NCBI GenBank assembly: GCA_032229885.1
Contig: JAVYAJ010000438.1
Location: 1 to 14,458, forward strand
Direction of reading: 5' to 3'
Length of the DNA: 14,458 bases
DNA from: Anammoximicrobium sp032229885
GTDB taxonomy: Bacteria; Planctomycetota; Planctomycetia; Pirellulales; Pirellulaceae
Part shown: positions 1 to 6,935 of the stretch, piece after piece
Layout: each line of letters starts with the position of its first letter
Numbering within the stretch: the stretch's first letter is position 1
Notes under the pieces: model-generated
The model's input: only the letters and a program-made list of their open reading frames with translations
Told to the model about the DNA's origin: nothing
Databases searched by the model: none
Made by a program: the position numbers and the translations under genes

Positions 1-105
1 GGCACGGGCGATGCTGGCACGGGCGATGCTGGCACGGGCGATGCTGGCACGGGCGATGCTGGCACGGGCGATGCTGGCACGGGCGATGCTGGCACGGACG
101 GTGCT
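1..105. repeat. 15-bp tandem repeat (minisatellite)
   Basis: Six perfect copies of GGCACGGGCGATGCT fill 1-90. A seventh copy (91-105) has two changes, and a more degenerate eighth unit can be read at 106-120. The array runs off the left edge, so its full copy number is unknown. The unit is a multiple of three, so copy-number change would not shift a reading frame. On the minus strand one frame reads Pro-Ala-Ser-Pro-Val per unit; on the plus strand one frame reads Gly-Thr-Gly-Asp-Ala. The minus-strand reading is preferred because it is headed by a start codon and a good promoter. Perfect identity of the six units suggests recent expansion or homogenisation. Confidence 0.95.
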
Positions 106-272
106 GGTATAGCCGACGCTTCGGAGGCGGCACACGTCTGCAGCGGGGCGCTCGCCACCCCGTGCGGACCGCTGTACTCTGGCGGCGGCACAGGCGGATG
201 CGACGGTTCGCCCCGGCGTTGCGCAACATCGCCAGGACACTCGAACAGCATCAATTGCCGGTGTTCGGACAT
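1..272 (-). CDS. partial N-terminus of a Pro/Ala/Ser-rich protein with PASPV repeats
   Basis: Reading the minus strand from ATG at 272-270 gives an open frame of 90 codons to the window edge. It begins MSEHRQLMLFECPGDV, passes through a proline-rich stretch (PSHPPVPPPEYSG), and ends in at least six PASPV pentapeptides, which look like a flexible linker. No upstream stop is met until about 477, so the start is a choice. It is favoured by the TTGACT-N16-TACAAT promoter just upstream (355-382), which would start transcription near 348. No Shine-Dalgarno is evident. Codons are rich in G/C at third positions, as in neighbouring genes. The family is not recognised, since the domain after the linker lies outside the window. 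The competing plus-strand GTGDA frame is open from 1 to 465 but has no start inside the window and loses protein-like composition after the repeats. Confidence 0.5.
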   Translation of the reverse strand, partial: MSEHRQLMLFECPGDVAQRRGEPSHPPVPPPEYSGPHGVASAPLQTCAASEASAIPAPSVPASPVPASPVPASPVPASPVPASPVPASPV

Positions 273-354
273 GACGCGAGGCGGGAACCGGGGTGGAGTC
301 GCGATGGGCGGCCGGTCATGCCGGAGAGCCGATTCGGAAGTGAACAGTACGCGC

Positions 355-382
355 ATTGTAGTATGCGCGCGAATCAAGTCAA
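355..382 (-). promoter_or_regulatory. sigma70-like promoter for the leftward PASPV-repeat gene
   Basis: On the minus strand TTGACT (382-377) is followed after 16 bases by TACAAT (360-355). Each hexamer matches the consensus at five of six positions. Predicted transcription start is near 348, giving a leader of about 76 bases to the ATG at 272. This is the best-scoring promoter by eye in the window. Confidence 0.55.
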
Positions 383-436
383 GAGCACCCCAGAGAACCC
401 GACGGCACGTATTGGCGCGTCTGAGGGATCTTGGCC

Positions 437-466
437 TTGCCGAGAGGTGGGAGATACACGTATGAT
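437..466 (+). promoter_or_regulatory. possible promoter of the glycosyltransferase gene
   Basis: TTGCCG (437-442) is separated by 18 bases from TATGAT (461-466). A start near 473 would give a leader of about 27 bases to the ATG at 500. The -10 is good and the -35 is only fair. It lies divergent from, and about 55 bp beyond, the leftward promoter at 355-382. Confidence 0.35.
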
Positions 467-499
467 CCCCGCGAATCTAGCCAAGCAAGGGTTCGTTCG

Positions 500-1369
500 A
501 TGAGAACCTCGGTCATTGTCAGCACCTACAACAACCCGTCGGCGTTGGAAAAGACGTTGTGGGGCTTGTGTTCCCAGACAACGCGAGATTTCGAAGTCTT
601 GATCGCCGACGACGGCAGTATGCGGCCGACTCGCGAATTGATCCATCGCTTTCAGGATGCCTCGCCACTCGAGATCACGCACGTCTGGCACGAAGATCGC
701 GGTTTTCGCAAGGGAAAGATTCTCAACCGCGCCATCGTCCGTGCCATCGGTGATTATCTAATCTTTTTAGATGGAGACTGCATCCCTCGCGAGGACTTTG
801 TCGTCGCACATAGTCAGCTGGCGCGCCCCAACTTCTTTATCTCCGGCGGCAGCCATATCGATATTCCGCTCGCCGTGCATTCGCAAATCCGCTGGGCCGA
901 TGTCGTGAGCCAGCAGGTCTTCCAACCTGAGTGGCTGGCGGCTCGCGGAATGGCGGCTCGCCGATATAGGTATCGTCTGACGCGGAAAGCCAGACTGGCG
1001 CGCTGGTTAGATGTGCTTACCCCACGGCCGGGTGTTTTCGTCGGGGCCAATGCATCGGCTTGGAAGCGCGATATTTTGAGCGTGAACGGGTTTGACGAGA
1101 CTTGCAGCCACGGATCCGATGACAAGGACTTGGGCGTTCGTCTGAGAAATCTTGGCGTCGCCTCGCGACGGTTCAAGTACTCGCTGGTCTGCGTGCATCT
1201 GGCGCACGCCCGACCGTATTCGTCGCGGGCGCAGGTCGTCGCGAACAAACGCCGGCTGCGGCAGGTTTGCGCGTGGCGCGTCACCGAGACCGCGAACGGG
1301 ATCGCTCAGGCCGTCGACGACGAGGCATGGACGACCCGAGGCCAACCGCTGGCCGCTCAGAATTGGTGA
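500..1369 (+). CDS. family 2 glycosyltransferase
   Basis: The 289-residue protein is a GT-A fold inverting glycosyltransferase that would transfer a sugar from a nucleotide donor, probably in lipopolysaccharide, capsule or exopolysaccharide synthesis. Visible features are the N-terminal strand VIVSTYNN (5-12), the nucleotide-binding DDGS (37-40), the WHEDRGFRKGKILNRAI segment (63-79) typical of the KfoC-like branch, the metal-binding DGD (91-93, DGDCIPR), GANAS (182-186), and NGFDE followed by GSDDKDL (196-211) in the acceptor and catalytic region. No membrane segment is seen, so it is probably cytoplasmic and peripheral. ATG at 500 is chosen because AAGG lies nine bases upstream; a TTG at 431 would add 23 residues of poor composition. 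No other polysaccharide gene is adjacent, so acceptor and product are unknown. The stop overlaps that of convergent map. Confidence 0.9.
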   Translation: MRTSVIVSTYNNPSALEKTLWGLCSQTTRDFEVLIADDGSMRPTRELIHRFQDASPLEITHVWHEDRGFRKGKILNRAIVRAIGDYLIFLDGDCIPREDFVVAHSQLARPNFFISGGSHIDIPLAVHSQIRWADVVSQQVFQPEWLAARGMAARRYRYRLTRKARLARWLDVLTPRPGVFVGANASAWKRDILSVNGFDETCSHGSDDKDLGVRLRNLGVASRRFKYSLVCVHLAHARPYSSRAQVVANKRRLRQVCAWRVTETANGIAQAVDDEAWTTRGQPLAAQNW

Positions 1370-2157
1370 CCGCGCTGCGGGCCGTTCTGGGTCAGCGTCA
1401 GGATGGCGGGACCATCGTGTTCCATCAAGATCGTGTGTTCGAACTGGGCCGACAATTTGCCGTCCCTCGTCCGCACCGTCCAACCGTCGGCCAGATCCTG
1501 CTGACCTTCCGGGCCGCCGGCGTTGATCATCGGTTCGATCGTGAAAGCGACGCCGGGCAGCAGCCGTTGCCGCCGTCCTTCGGGCGTGGGAACGTGCGAG
1601 ATCGTCGGATCCTGATGAAATCGGCGCCCCAGGCCATGGCCGACATAGTCGCGGACAACACTGAAACCGCGGGCGTGCGCCACGCGGATCACCGCGGCGC
1701 CGATGTCGGAAATCCGGCAGTTCGGTTTGACGACATCGATCGCGGCCCACAGGCAATCGAAGGCGCACTGAGTCAGCGCGCGGGCTTCGTCCGAGACGTT
1801 GCCAATCAAAAACGTCTCGGATTGGTCTCCGTGCCAGCCATTGACGATGGTTGTCAGGTCGACATTGACGAGATCGCCGTCGCGCAGCACATAGTCGCCG
1901 GGAATGCCGTGACAAATCACCTCGTTCACGCTCGTACAGCAGCTTTTCGGGAATCCCTGATAATTGAGCGAGGCAGGGATATGGCCGTGATCCAACGTGT
2001 ATTGGTGCACCAGTCGATCGATTTCGCCCGTGCTCACCCCAGGTTGCACGTGAGGCCGAATGAAGTCCATCAATTGCGCGTTGAACCGTCCCGCTTCGCG
2101 CATGCCCAGCCGTTTTTCTCTTTCGATCTGCTGCCGTTTCAATTTGCGCATCAACAT
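1357..2157 (-). CDS. map: type I methionine aminopeptidase
   Basis: Removes the N-terminal methionine from nascent proteins in the cytoplasm. With ATG at 2157 the product is 266 residues, the usual length of the short type I enzymes. The pita-bread fold signature residues are present: substrate-side H83 (EVICHGIPGD), metal ligands D100 (VNVDLT), D111 (WHGDQSETF), H174 (YVGHGLG), E208 (FTIEPM) and E240 (SAQFEHTIL), plus H181. The MREAGR helix (19-24) and LNYQGFPKSCCTSVNE (64-79) are also typical. The frame stays open for 207 more codons upstream, but that stretch is not family-like. A second in-frame ATG two codons downstream (2151) is an equally possible start. GACAGG lies roughly ten bases upstream as a weak ribosome site. 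In many bacteria map sits with secY or ribosomal protein genes; here it stands alone and converges on the glycosyltransferase. Confidence 0.95.
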   Translation of the reverse strand: MLMRKLKRQQIEREKRLGMREAGRFNAQLMDFIRPHVQPGVSTGEIDRLVHQYTLDHGHIPASLNYQGFPKSCCTSVNEVICHGIPGDYVLRDGDLVNVDLTTIVNGWHGDQSETFLIGNVSDEARALTQCAFDCLWAAIDVVKPNCRISDIGAAVIRVAHARGFSVVRDYVGHGLGRRFHQDPTISHVPTPEGRRQRLLPGVAFTIEPMINAGGPEGQQDLADGWTVRTRDGKLSAQFEHTILMEHDGPAILTLTQNGPQRGHQF

Positions 2158-2839
2158 AATCGTCTGCCTGTCGAGTTCGAGTGCTCGGCCATCGCTGACC
2201 GGGCGAAGAAAAGTAGGCGGCCGTGAGCGCAACCGCTCCCTACACAGTACGATAATCGTTGACCGGTCATGAGGCCAGTGGGAGCTCGGCCTGATTTTGG
2301 CGGTCGTCGCATCCAGGCCGGCGGGCGAGAGACTCGTCACGGCCGGACGACGAACGCCGCGCCCCAGCGGCGCAGACGCCGAAGGTCTCTCGAGAAAGGC
2401 CAGGCCCGGCGCGTCCACCGACCGGAGCAAGATTCGAATCGATCGCCTGTGTCGCCAGGCATGGATTTTGGTCGAAAAATGACGCCGATCGCGAGCAGGC
2501 GTTTTTCGCGCGGCCTCGCCTGTTCCTTGGCCGCCGTCTTGGCCGCCGTGAACCGCAGCCGTAAAATGCCAGGGCGACTGCCGTGGCCAGGCTTCGATTC
2601 GACCCTCAGAGACGCGGCCCGCCGGGCCTTGCGGCAAACCCGTCAGCCGCCGCCGGTCGCCCGCCCGCAGGCTCGCTTCCATAAACCAACGGGGCGCGAG
2701 CACCGGGTGGCAGACCGTGTGCCACATAGCTCCTGGTTGCTGCAAAACCCTTCCAAAGGATCCAGGTACTCGACGCACCCGGCATCGCCTCCCGCGGTCG
2801 CCCGCGCCCCGTTTGATTCAGCCTGATAGCCCGTTTGAT
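2158..2839. other. long intergenic stretch with no supported gene
   Basis: About 680 bp between map and mraZ. Open frames exist on both strands, including an in-frame upstream extension of map and a plus-strand frame at 2269-2826. Both give arginine-, proline- and alanine-rich sequence without recognisable motifs, as expected of GC-rich non-coding DNA. A hairpin GTGGCA-N7-TGCCAC lies at 2707-2725; its GTGGC...GCCAC ends resemble the other palindromes of the window. There is no clear promoter for map close to its start. It may hold the map promoter, a leader of an mraZ-map transcript, or a decayed gene. Confidence 0.5.
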
Positions 2840-2851
2840 TCAGCCTGATAG
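2808..2851. repeat. 22-bp tandem duplication across the mraZ stop codon
   Basis: Two identical, directly adjacent 22-bp copies (2808-2829 and 2830-2851), each CCCGTTTGATTCAGCCTGATAG-like when read on the plus strand. The right copy contains the last residues (Leu-Ser-Gly) and the TGA stop of mraZ. The left copy therefore repeats this ending after the stop. Perfect identity suggests a recent slippage event. Confidence 0.9.
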
Positions 2852-3319
2852 ATTGTCGAACAGACGCCGAAAGCCGGGCATCTGCTCCTCGACGTACTCA
2901 AACCATCGGTCGGGCCGCCATAACTCGACGCACACGGCAGCCCCGATCACCAGCACCTCTCCACTCGGCTCGACGCCCAAGAACTCGCGGAAGCCTTCGG
3001 GCAGGACCAAGCGGCTGCGGCCCGCCAGCTTGACGTTCATCTGTCGCGTCGACAGCAGTCGTCCCAACGTCTGCACGTCTTCCACGCGGCCATCCAGCCG
3101 TCCGGCCCGCATTTTTTCTTGAACCAGCCGGACCCCACTGTCGAACTTCTCCTGCCACTGCGCGGCGTTCCAGAGGCTGAGCGATCCGGCCCGCTCTTTC
3201 GCCAACACGCACTCGTCGCCATCCGCCGTCAGCAAATCCGCGATCTCGGTTGGAATGGAAATGCGGTAGCGATCGTCCAGCGTTCGTCGAAACTCGCCCA
3301 GGATGAAAGTCTTGGCCAT
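2840..3319 (-). CDS. mraZ: MraZ family transcriptional regulator
   Basis: MraZ is a ring-forming DNA-binding protein of the SpoVT-AbrB superfamily; in well-studied bacteria it controls the division and cell-wall (dcw) operon from its own promoter. The 159-residue product begins MAKTFILGEFRRTLDDRYRISIPTEI, the first AbrB-like half (about 8-52), with the second half at about 88-136 (LLSTRQMNVKLAGRSRLVLPEGFREFLG ... VELW). The first half keeps an Asp-x-x-Arg type motif (D15/D16, R19). In the second half the Asp expected before GR is Ala99, so one conserved acidic position is lost. ATG at 3319 is chosen because family similarity starts exactly there; the 31 codons upstream are arginine-rich and unrelated. 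Ribosome site is weak. The usual next gene rsmH is absent: downstream lie a 680-bp gap and map. Its target here is unknown. The C-terminus lies in a 22-bp duplication. Confidence 0.9.
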   Translation of the reverse strand: MAKTFILGEFRRTLDDRYRISIPTEIADLLTADGDECVLAKERAGSLSLWNAAQWQEKFDSGVRLVQEKMRAGRLDGRVEDVQTLGRLLSTRQMNVKLAGRSRLVLPEGFREFLGVEPSGEVLVIGAAVCVELWRPDRWFEYVEEQMPGFRRLFDNLSG

Positions 3320-3727
3320 CACTTCGCGACGCCCGTGCCGTGGGCGTCGTCGCGGTTGTCCGCCCCCGTCTTCGCGGGTCCGCCCCACTCGCTCGGCGCT
3401 GGCAGGGGCCATGTATCGTCAGCTTGGTCGGTTTGAAATTTCGTCCACTCTCGACCAATCTCGATCGTATGGGCGAAATTCCCACGAGTTGATCATATTC
3501 GAGCCATTCTTCGGGATGATTCCCCACAGTTAACATGACTGTATCGGTTTTTCTTGAGATTGCAAGCGTTGAGATGGGTAATTTTTCGTGTGTCCGAACC
3601 AAAAAATCCGATAAAATCCTTACAGTGGGAGGAATTGCGAGAATTTAAGGTGGAAATAATCTCCGAGTTGTCGTATTAGAGGCTCGCGGATTTCCCTCTG
3701 AGAACTAGTCTGGACAGGGAAGGGGAA
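3320..3727. promoter_or_regulatory. divergent regulatory region between mraZ and the KAS gene
   Basis: About 400 bp, visibly more AT-rich from 3430 to 3680 than the surrounding genes. For the rightward gene, TTGAGA (3554-3559), 17 bases, GGTAAT (3577-3582) is a fair promoter; GATAAAAT at 3610-3617 is another possible -10. For mraZ on the minus strand, TTGCAA (3565-3560), 16 bases, TACAGT (3543-3538) is possible and would overlap the rightward -35. No array of TGGG repeats at 10-bp spacing, the MraZ box of other bacteria, was found; isolated CCCAC words occur at 3481 and 3522. No gene is supported here. Confidence 0.35.
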
Positions 3728-5062
3728 ATGTTCGTGTTCGGCTTGCACGATCCGTCGATCGAGCAACAACGAATGAAAGGTACTTCGATCGTGCCTTCAG
3801 TATCTTCTGCGCACCAGCGAGTTGTCGTCACGGGCATCGGGCTCGTCGCGTCGGTCGGTCGTGATCGCGAGTCGGTCTGGCGCGCGGTTCGCCAAGGGAA
3901 AAGCGGCTTGCGCCGTTTAGGGGCTCTGCGCGGGATTCCGGCCGATCTTGTGTTGGGGGCCGAGGTGGACATGGATTTCCTGCCTCCCGGTCGGATGAAG
4001 GTTTTTCCGCTCAGCCAGATCGCGGCCGCCGAGGCGTTGGAGGATGCGCGGGTGGAGCCGGGAACGGTCGATTCCGGTCGGGCCGGCTGTTTCATCAACG
4101 CGCACATGGGCGATACGCGCTGGGTCGACGAGAATCTGGGGCTGATCCCCGCCGACGATCCGCACTCGATACCGTGGTGCGAGCAGTTTCTGCCCAACAC
4201 GGCCGGCGTCGAGCTGGCAAACCGCTTCGGCTTGTACGGGCCGCGACTGACCTTTTCAACGGCTTGCGCCAGCAGCTTGATCAGCGTGCTGTCGGCGGCG
4301 CGCGCGATCCGAGACGGCCAGTGCGACTTGGCGTTGACGGGCGGAGCCGACGCGATCGACCCGTTGTTCACCGCCGGTTTCCGGCAGATGCGCGTGCTGG
4401 CCGACGACGATGATCCTGAGCAAGCCTGCCGCCCGTTCGACCGCAATCGCCACGGTTTTGTGTTGGGCGAAGGCGCGGGGATGCTGGTGATCGAACGGCT
4501 GAGCCATGCCCAGCAGCGCGGCGCGAAGATCTACGCGGAGATCAAATCCTGTACGGCGCTGGCCGAGGCGCACCACGTGACGTCGCTCGAAGCGGACAGT
4601 GAAGCGCTGACGTTTCTGATCCGCGAGGCGCTCCGCAAGGCGGGCCTGCAGCCGCGGGACATCGGCTATATCAACGCCCACGGGACAGGGACCGAACAGA
4701 ACGATCTAGTCGAGATGCGGGGAATTCGCCGAGCCTTGGGGCCGGCGACGGACGGCGTGTGCGTCAGCTCTCTCAAGCCCATCCTGGGACATATGATTAA
4801 CGCCGCCGGCGGCGTCGAGCTGGCGCTGACGGTGATGGCGATGCGAGACGGGTTTGCGCCGCCCACGCTGAACCTGACCGATCCGGATCCCGAGCTGACA
4901 TTCGACGGCCTGCCGCTGATCGGCCGCCGCACGCGCTTTCAACATGCATTGAAACTGTCCGTGGCGTTCGGCGGGCATCTGGTCGCCATTGCGCTGAGCC
5001 GGTGGAACGACGCAGCCAGCGGCTTTGCCTATCCGGTCGATTTCGGCCAGCGCGTCGCGTAG
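3728..5062 (+). CDS. fabF: beta-ketoacyl-ACP synthase II-like condensing enzyme
   Basis: Catalyses decarboxylative condensation of malonyl-ACP with an acyl-ACP, the elongation step of type II fatty acid synthesis, or a similar step in a specialised pathway. The 444-residue protein has the thiolase-fold signature: active-site C180 in STACASSL, H318 in NAHGTGT, K350 in SSLKP and H355 in GHMINAAGG, so the full Cys-His-Lys-His set is present. The VVVTGIGLVASVG start (32-44) is also typical. The glycine loop near the C-terminus reads SVAFGGH (411-417) rather than the usual NSFGFGG; the gatekeeper Phe414 is kept. The ATG at 3728 is preceded by AGGGA seven bases upstream; a second ATG at 3773 would give a start closer to most family members. 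No acyl carrier protein or other fab gene adjoins it, so a role outside bulk fatty acid synthesis is possible. Symbol is by family. Confidence 0.9.
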   Translation: MFVFGLHDPSIEQQRMKGTSIVPSVSSAHQRVVVTGIGLVASVGRDRESVWRAVRQGKSGLRRLGALRGIPADLVLGAEVDMDFLPPGRMKVFPLSQIAAAEALEDARVEPGTVDSGRAGCFINAHMGDTRWVDENLGLIPADDPHSIPWCEQFLPNTAGVELANRFGLYGPRLTFSTACASSLISVLSAARAIRDGQCDLALTGGADAIDPLFTAGFRQMRVLADDDDPEQACRPFDRNRHGFVLGEGAGMLVIERLSHAQQRGAKIYAEIKSCTALAEAHHVTSLEADSEALTFLIREALRKAGLQPRDIGYINAHGTGTEQNDLVEMRGIRRALGPATDGVCVSSLKPILGHMINAAGGVELALTVMAMRDGFAPPTLNLTDPDPELTFDGLPLIGRRTRFQHALKLSVAFGGHLVAIALSRWNDAASGFAYPVDFGQRVA

Positions 5063-5125
5063 CCGGGCTCGCGGACGCGCGAGTCGCCGTTCACTCACCG
5101 GCCGGTGCGCGCGGCGCCGGCTTCA

Positions 5126-5146
5126 GCGGCTGGAAGCCGCCGCCAC
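5126..5146 (-). repeat. REP-like palindrome copy 1
   Basis: Between the convergent KAS and uvrC genes. Read on the minus strand it is GTGGCG followed by GCGGCTTCCAGCCGC, a palindrome with a three-base centre. The same 21-bp pattern, with the centre ATCCT in place of TTCCA, occurs twice at 10048-10127. On the plus strand it also pairs as GGCTTC-N8-GAAGCC (5119-5138), so it could act as a bidirectional stop without a T tract. The rest of 5063-5235 shows no gene. Confidence 0.6.
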
Positions 5147-5235
5147 GACATCCCCGCGCCGACTTGTACGCGCGGTGTTGATTGTGGACGACGGCGCCTC
5201 GGCGCGCTCGGTGTCTCGACGGCGCACTCGGGGCG

Positions 5236-6639
5236 CTATTCGCCCAGCGTCGACTTTCGCCGCAAGATGTGGTGATAGTGCTGGGCGAAACGGTGGGCCT
5301 CGTCCCGCACGTACTGCAGCAGCCTCAGAGCAAAGGCATGGCGGCTGATCCGCAGCGGCTCGTCCACGTCGGGCAGGTACACTTCCTCGTCGCGTTTGGC
5401 CAGCGACAGCAGCGTCGGGGGCTCGACCTGTTGCTCGCGAAAGGCGGCCAACGCGGCGTTCAACTGGCCGCGTCCGCCGTCGATCAGCAGGATATCGGGC
5501 GCCGGCTCGTCCTGGTCGCGAAGCCGCCGAAAGCGGCGCGACACAACCTCGTGGATGCTGCGAAAGTCGTCGATGCCCTCGACTTGCCGAATTCGATAGC
5601 GACGATACCCGGGCTTGAACGGCAAGCCATCGAGAAACTGGACCAGGCTGGCTACCGTTTGATCCCCGCCAAGGTGGGCGATATCGACGCCCTCGATGGT
5701 CCGCGGTTCACGCGTCAGGCCCAGGATCTTCCGCAGGCCCGCCAGTCCTTTTTTCGGATCGACGTAAAAGACTTCGGGCTGGGCGTGCGTATCCAGTTCG
5801 CCCCGATCATCGAGCGTCTCGAGCATGCGGATCTCGTCGCGCAGGGTCGCCGCCCGTTCGAACTGCAGCGCCTTGGCTGCCTGTTGCATCTCGGTCCGCA
5901 TCTGCGCCAGCAGCCGGGTCTTGTGCCCCTCCAAAAACATCTGCAGCCGCCGGATGTCTCGACGATAGTCCGCTTTCGAAATTCGCAGGTTGCACGGCGC
6001 TGAACACTGGTTGATGCTGGCCAGCAAACACGGGCGATACCACCGCCAGCGTTCGTCCGCCTCGTCGATGTCCAGGCTGCACGTGCGGAATTTGAAGATC
6101 CGCTGCAACACCTGAATCGCGCCGCGCAGGGCGCCGGCCGAGGCAAACGGTCCGTACAGCTTGACGCCGTGTGTTCGCGGCTCGCGGGTGATTTCCACGC
6201 GTGGAAAATCCTCGTGCGTGGTGATCATCAGGTACGGAAAAGTCTTGTCGTCCTTGAGCTCTTTGTTGTACTTGGGCTGGATGTCTTTGATCAGCCGCGA
6301 CTCCATCAACAGCGCGTCGACCTCGCTCTCGCATTCGATGTAATCGACGTCGCAGATTTCGCCCACCCAATACGCCGTTCGCTGCTCCTCGGCGGCCGCC
6401 TTCAAAAAGTAACTACCGGCGCGCGAGCGGAGGTTCCGGGCCTTGCCCACGTAGATCACGCGGCCGGCCGCGTCTTTCATCAGATAGACGCCGGGCGTCT
6501 GTGGCAGTTCGCGGGCCTTGGCCGCGGCGAGTCGAAAACCGACGTCAGGCGGGGTTGCGTCGGGCGCGGCCGTCTCGTCCGGGGCATGCGGCATATCGTC
6601 CGCGTCGCCCATCGGTGTTACGGGTGAATTGTCGCTCAT
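5236..6639 (-). CDS. uvrC: excinuclease ABC subunit C lacking the C-terminal HhH domain
   Basis: UvrC makes the dual incisions in nucleotide excision repair after UvrA-UvrB find the lesion. Domains in order: GIY-YIG nuclease (about 45-125; GVY 50-52, VIYVGKA 61-67, catalytic-type Glu in LLMESRL near 113), four cysteines C187, C204, C212 and C216 in the arrangement of the UvrC iron-sulfur cluster, UVR motif for UvrB contact (about 250-275), and the RNase H-like endonuclease (D319 in EGVDIAHLGG, DD357-358, D387 in DGGRGQL, H449 in RDEAHRF). The protein ends at 467 residues, just after RRKSTLGE, where typical UvrC proteins of about 600 residues continue into tandem helix-hairpin-helix motifs. 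No such sequence is found downstream in any frame. ATG at 6639 precedes a 40-residue acidic, proline-rich lead; the frame is open 99 codons further upstream without family features. Divergent from the glycosidase-like gene. Confidence 0.95.
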   Translation of the reverse strand: MSDNSPVTPMGDADDMPHAPDETAAPDATPPDVGFRLAAAKARELPQTPGVYLMKDAAGRVIYVGKARNLRSRAGSYFLKAAAEEQRTAYWVGEICDVDYIECESEVDALLMESRLIKDIQPKYNKELKDDKTFPYLMITTHEDFPRVEITREPRTHGVKLYGPFASAGALRGAIQVLQRIFKFRTCSLDIDEADERWRWYRPCLLASINQCSAPCNLRISKADYRRDIRRLQMFLEGHKTRLLAQMRTEMQQAAKALQFERAATLRDEIRMLETLDDRGELDTHAQPEVFYVDPKKGLAGLRKILGLTREPRTIEGVDIAHLGGDQTVASLVQFLDGLPFKPGYRRYRIRQVEGIDDFRSIHEVVSRRFRRLRDQDEPAPDILLIDGGRGQLNAALAAFREQQVEPPTLLSLAKRDEEVYLPDVDEPLRISRHAFALRLLQYVRDEAHRFAQHYHHILRRKSTLGE

Positions 6640-6935
6640 AATTTCATCCGCTTCCGCTGCCGTCGCGGTGTCCGATCGGGCACGTCCGGGACGCACGCAA
6701 TAGATCCCGCGGCGGCTCGCCCACCGCGGACCGCCGACGCCGATGTAATCTTGCTGGATCTGCCCTATCATACCGGATCGGGCAACGCGCGGAACTCGCT
6801 GCCGCCAAACGCGGCGCCGTCCGGAGATTCGAACGACCCGCTCCGCCGCCGGACATTTCGCGGCAGACGGGTCGGCAGGGCCGACTCGCCAGTTTCGCCC
6901 AGCGCATAGCACCCGCATCCCAGGAGCCAAGACCA
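6640..6935. other. divergent intergenic region uvrC / glycosidase-like gene
   Basis: About 296 bp that must carry the promoters of both genes. TATGAT on the minus strand near 6768 is a possible -10 for uvrC, without a good -35. An AGGAG ribosome site for the rightward gene lies at 6922-6926. A GATTCGAAC word near 6818 resembles a tRNA T-loop but has no stem. No gene is supported. Confidence 0.4.

Noticed and set aside
1..105. CRISPR array
   Set aside because: Units are 15 bp, directly adjacent and in phase with codons; there are no unique spacers.
1..465. Plus-strand frame with GTGDA pentapeptide repeats, open from the edge to 465
   Set aside because: No start in the window, and the part after the repeats is rich in Arg, Cys and Gly without protein-like pattern. 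The minus strand has a start, promoter and better codon bias. It stays a weak alternative.
2158..2778. 207-codon N-terminal extension of methionine aminopeptidase
   Set aside because: The frame is open but the sequence has no family features; type I enzymes start about where ATG 2157 lies.
3430..3540. MraZ-box array upstream of mraZ
   Set aside because: CCCAC words at 3481 and 3522 are about 40 bp apart, not at the regular 10-bp spacing of known boxes.
5063..5235. Frameshifted HhH domain of uvrC
   Set aside because: All three minus-strand frames were read; none gives the helix-hairpin-helix pattern.
5182..6003. Plus-strand 273-codon frame opposite uvrC
   Set aside because: uvrC on the minus strand shows clear domains and catalytic residues throughout this stretch.
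6800..6850. tRNA gene suggested by a GTTCGAATC word on the minus strand
   Set aside because: The flanking five-base stem does not pair and no acceptor or anticodon arm could be drawn.
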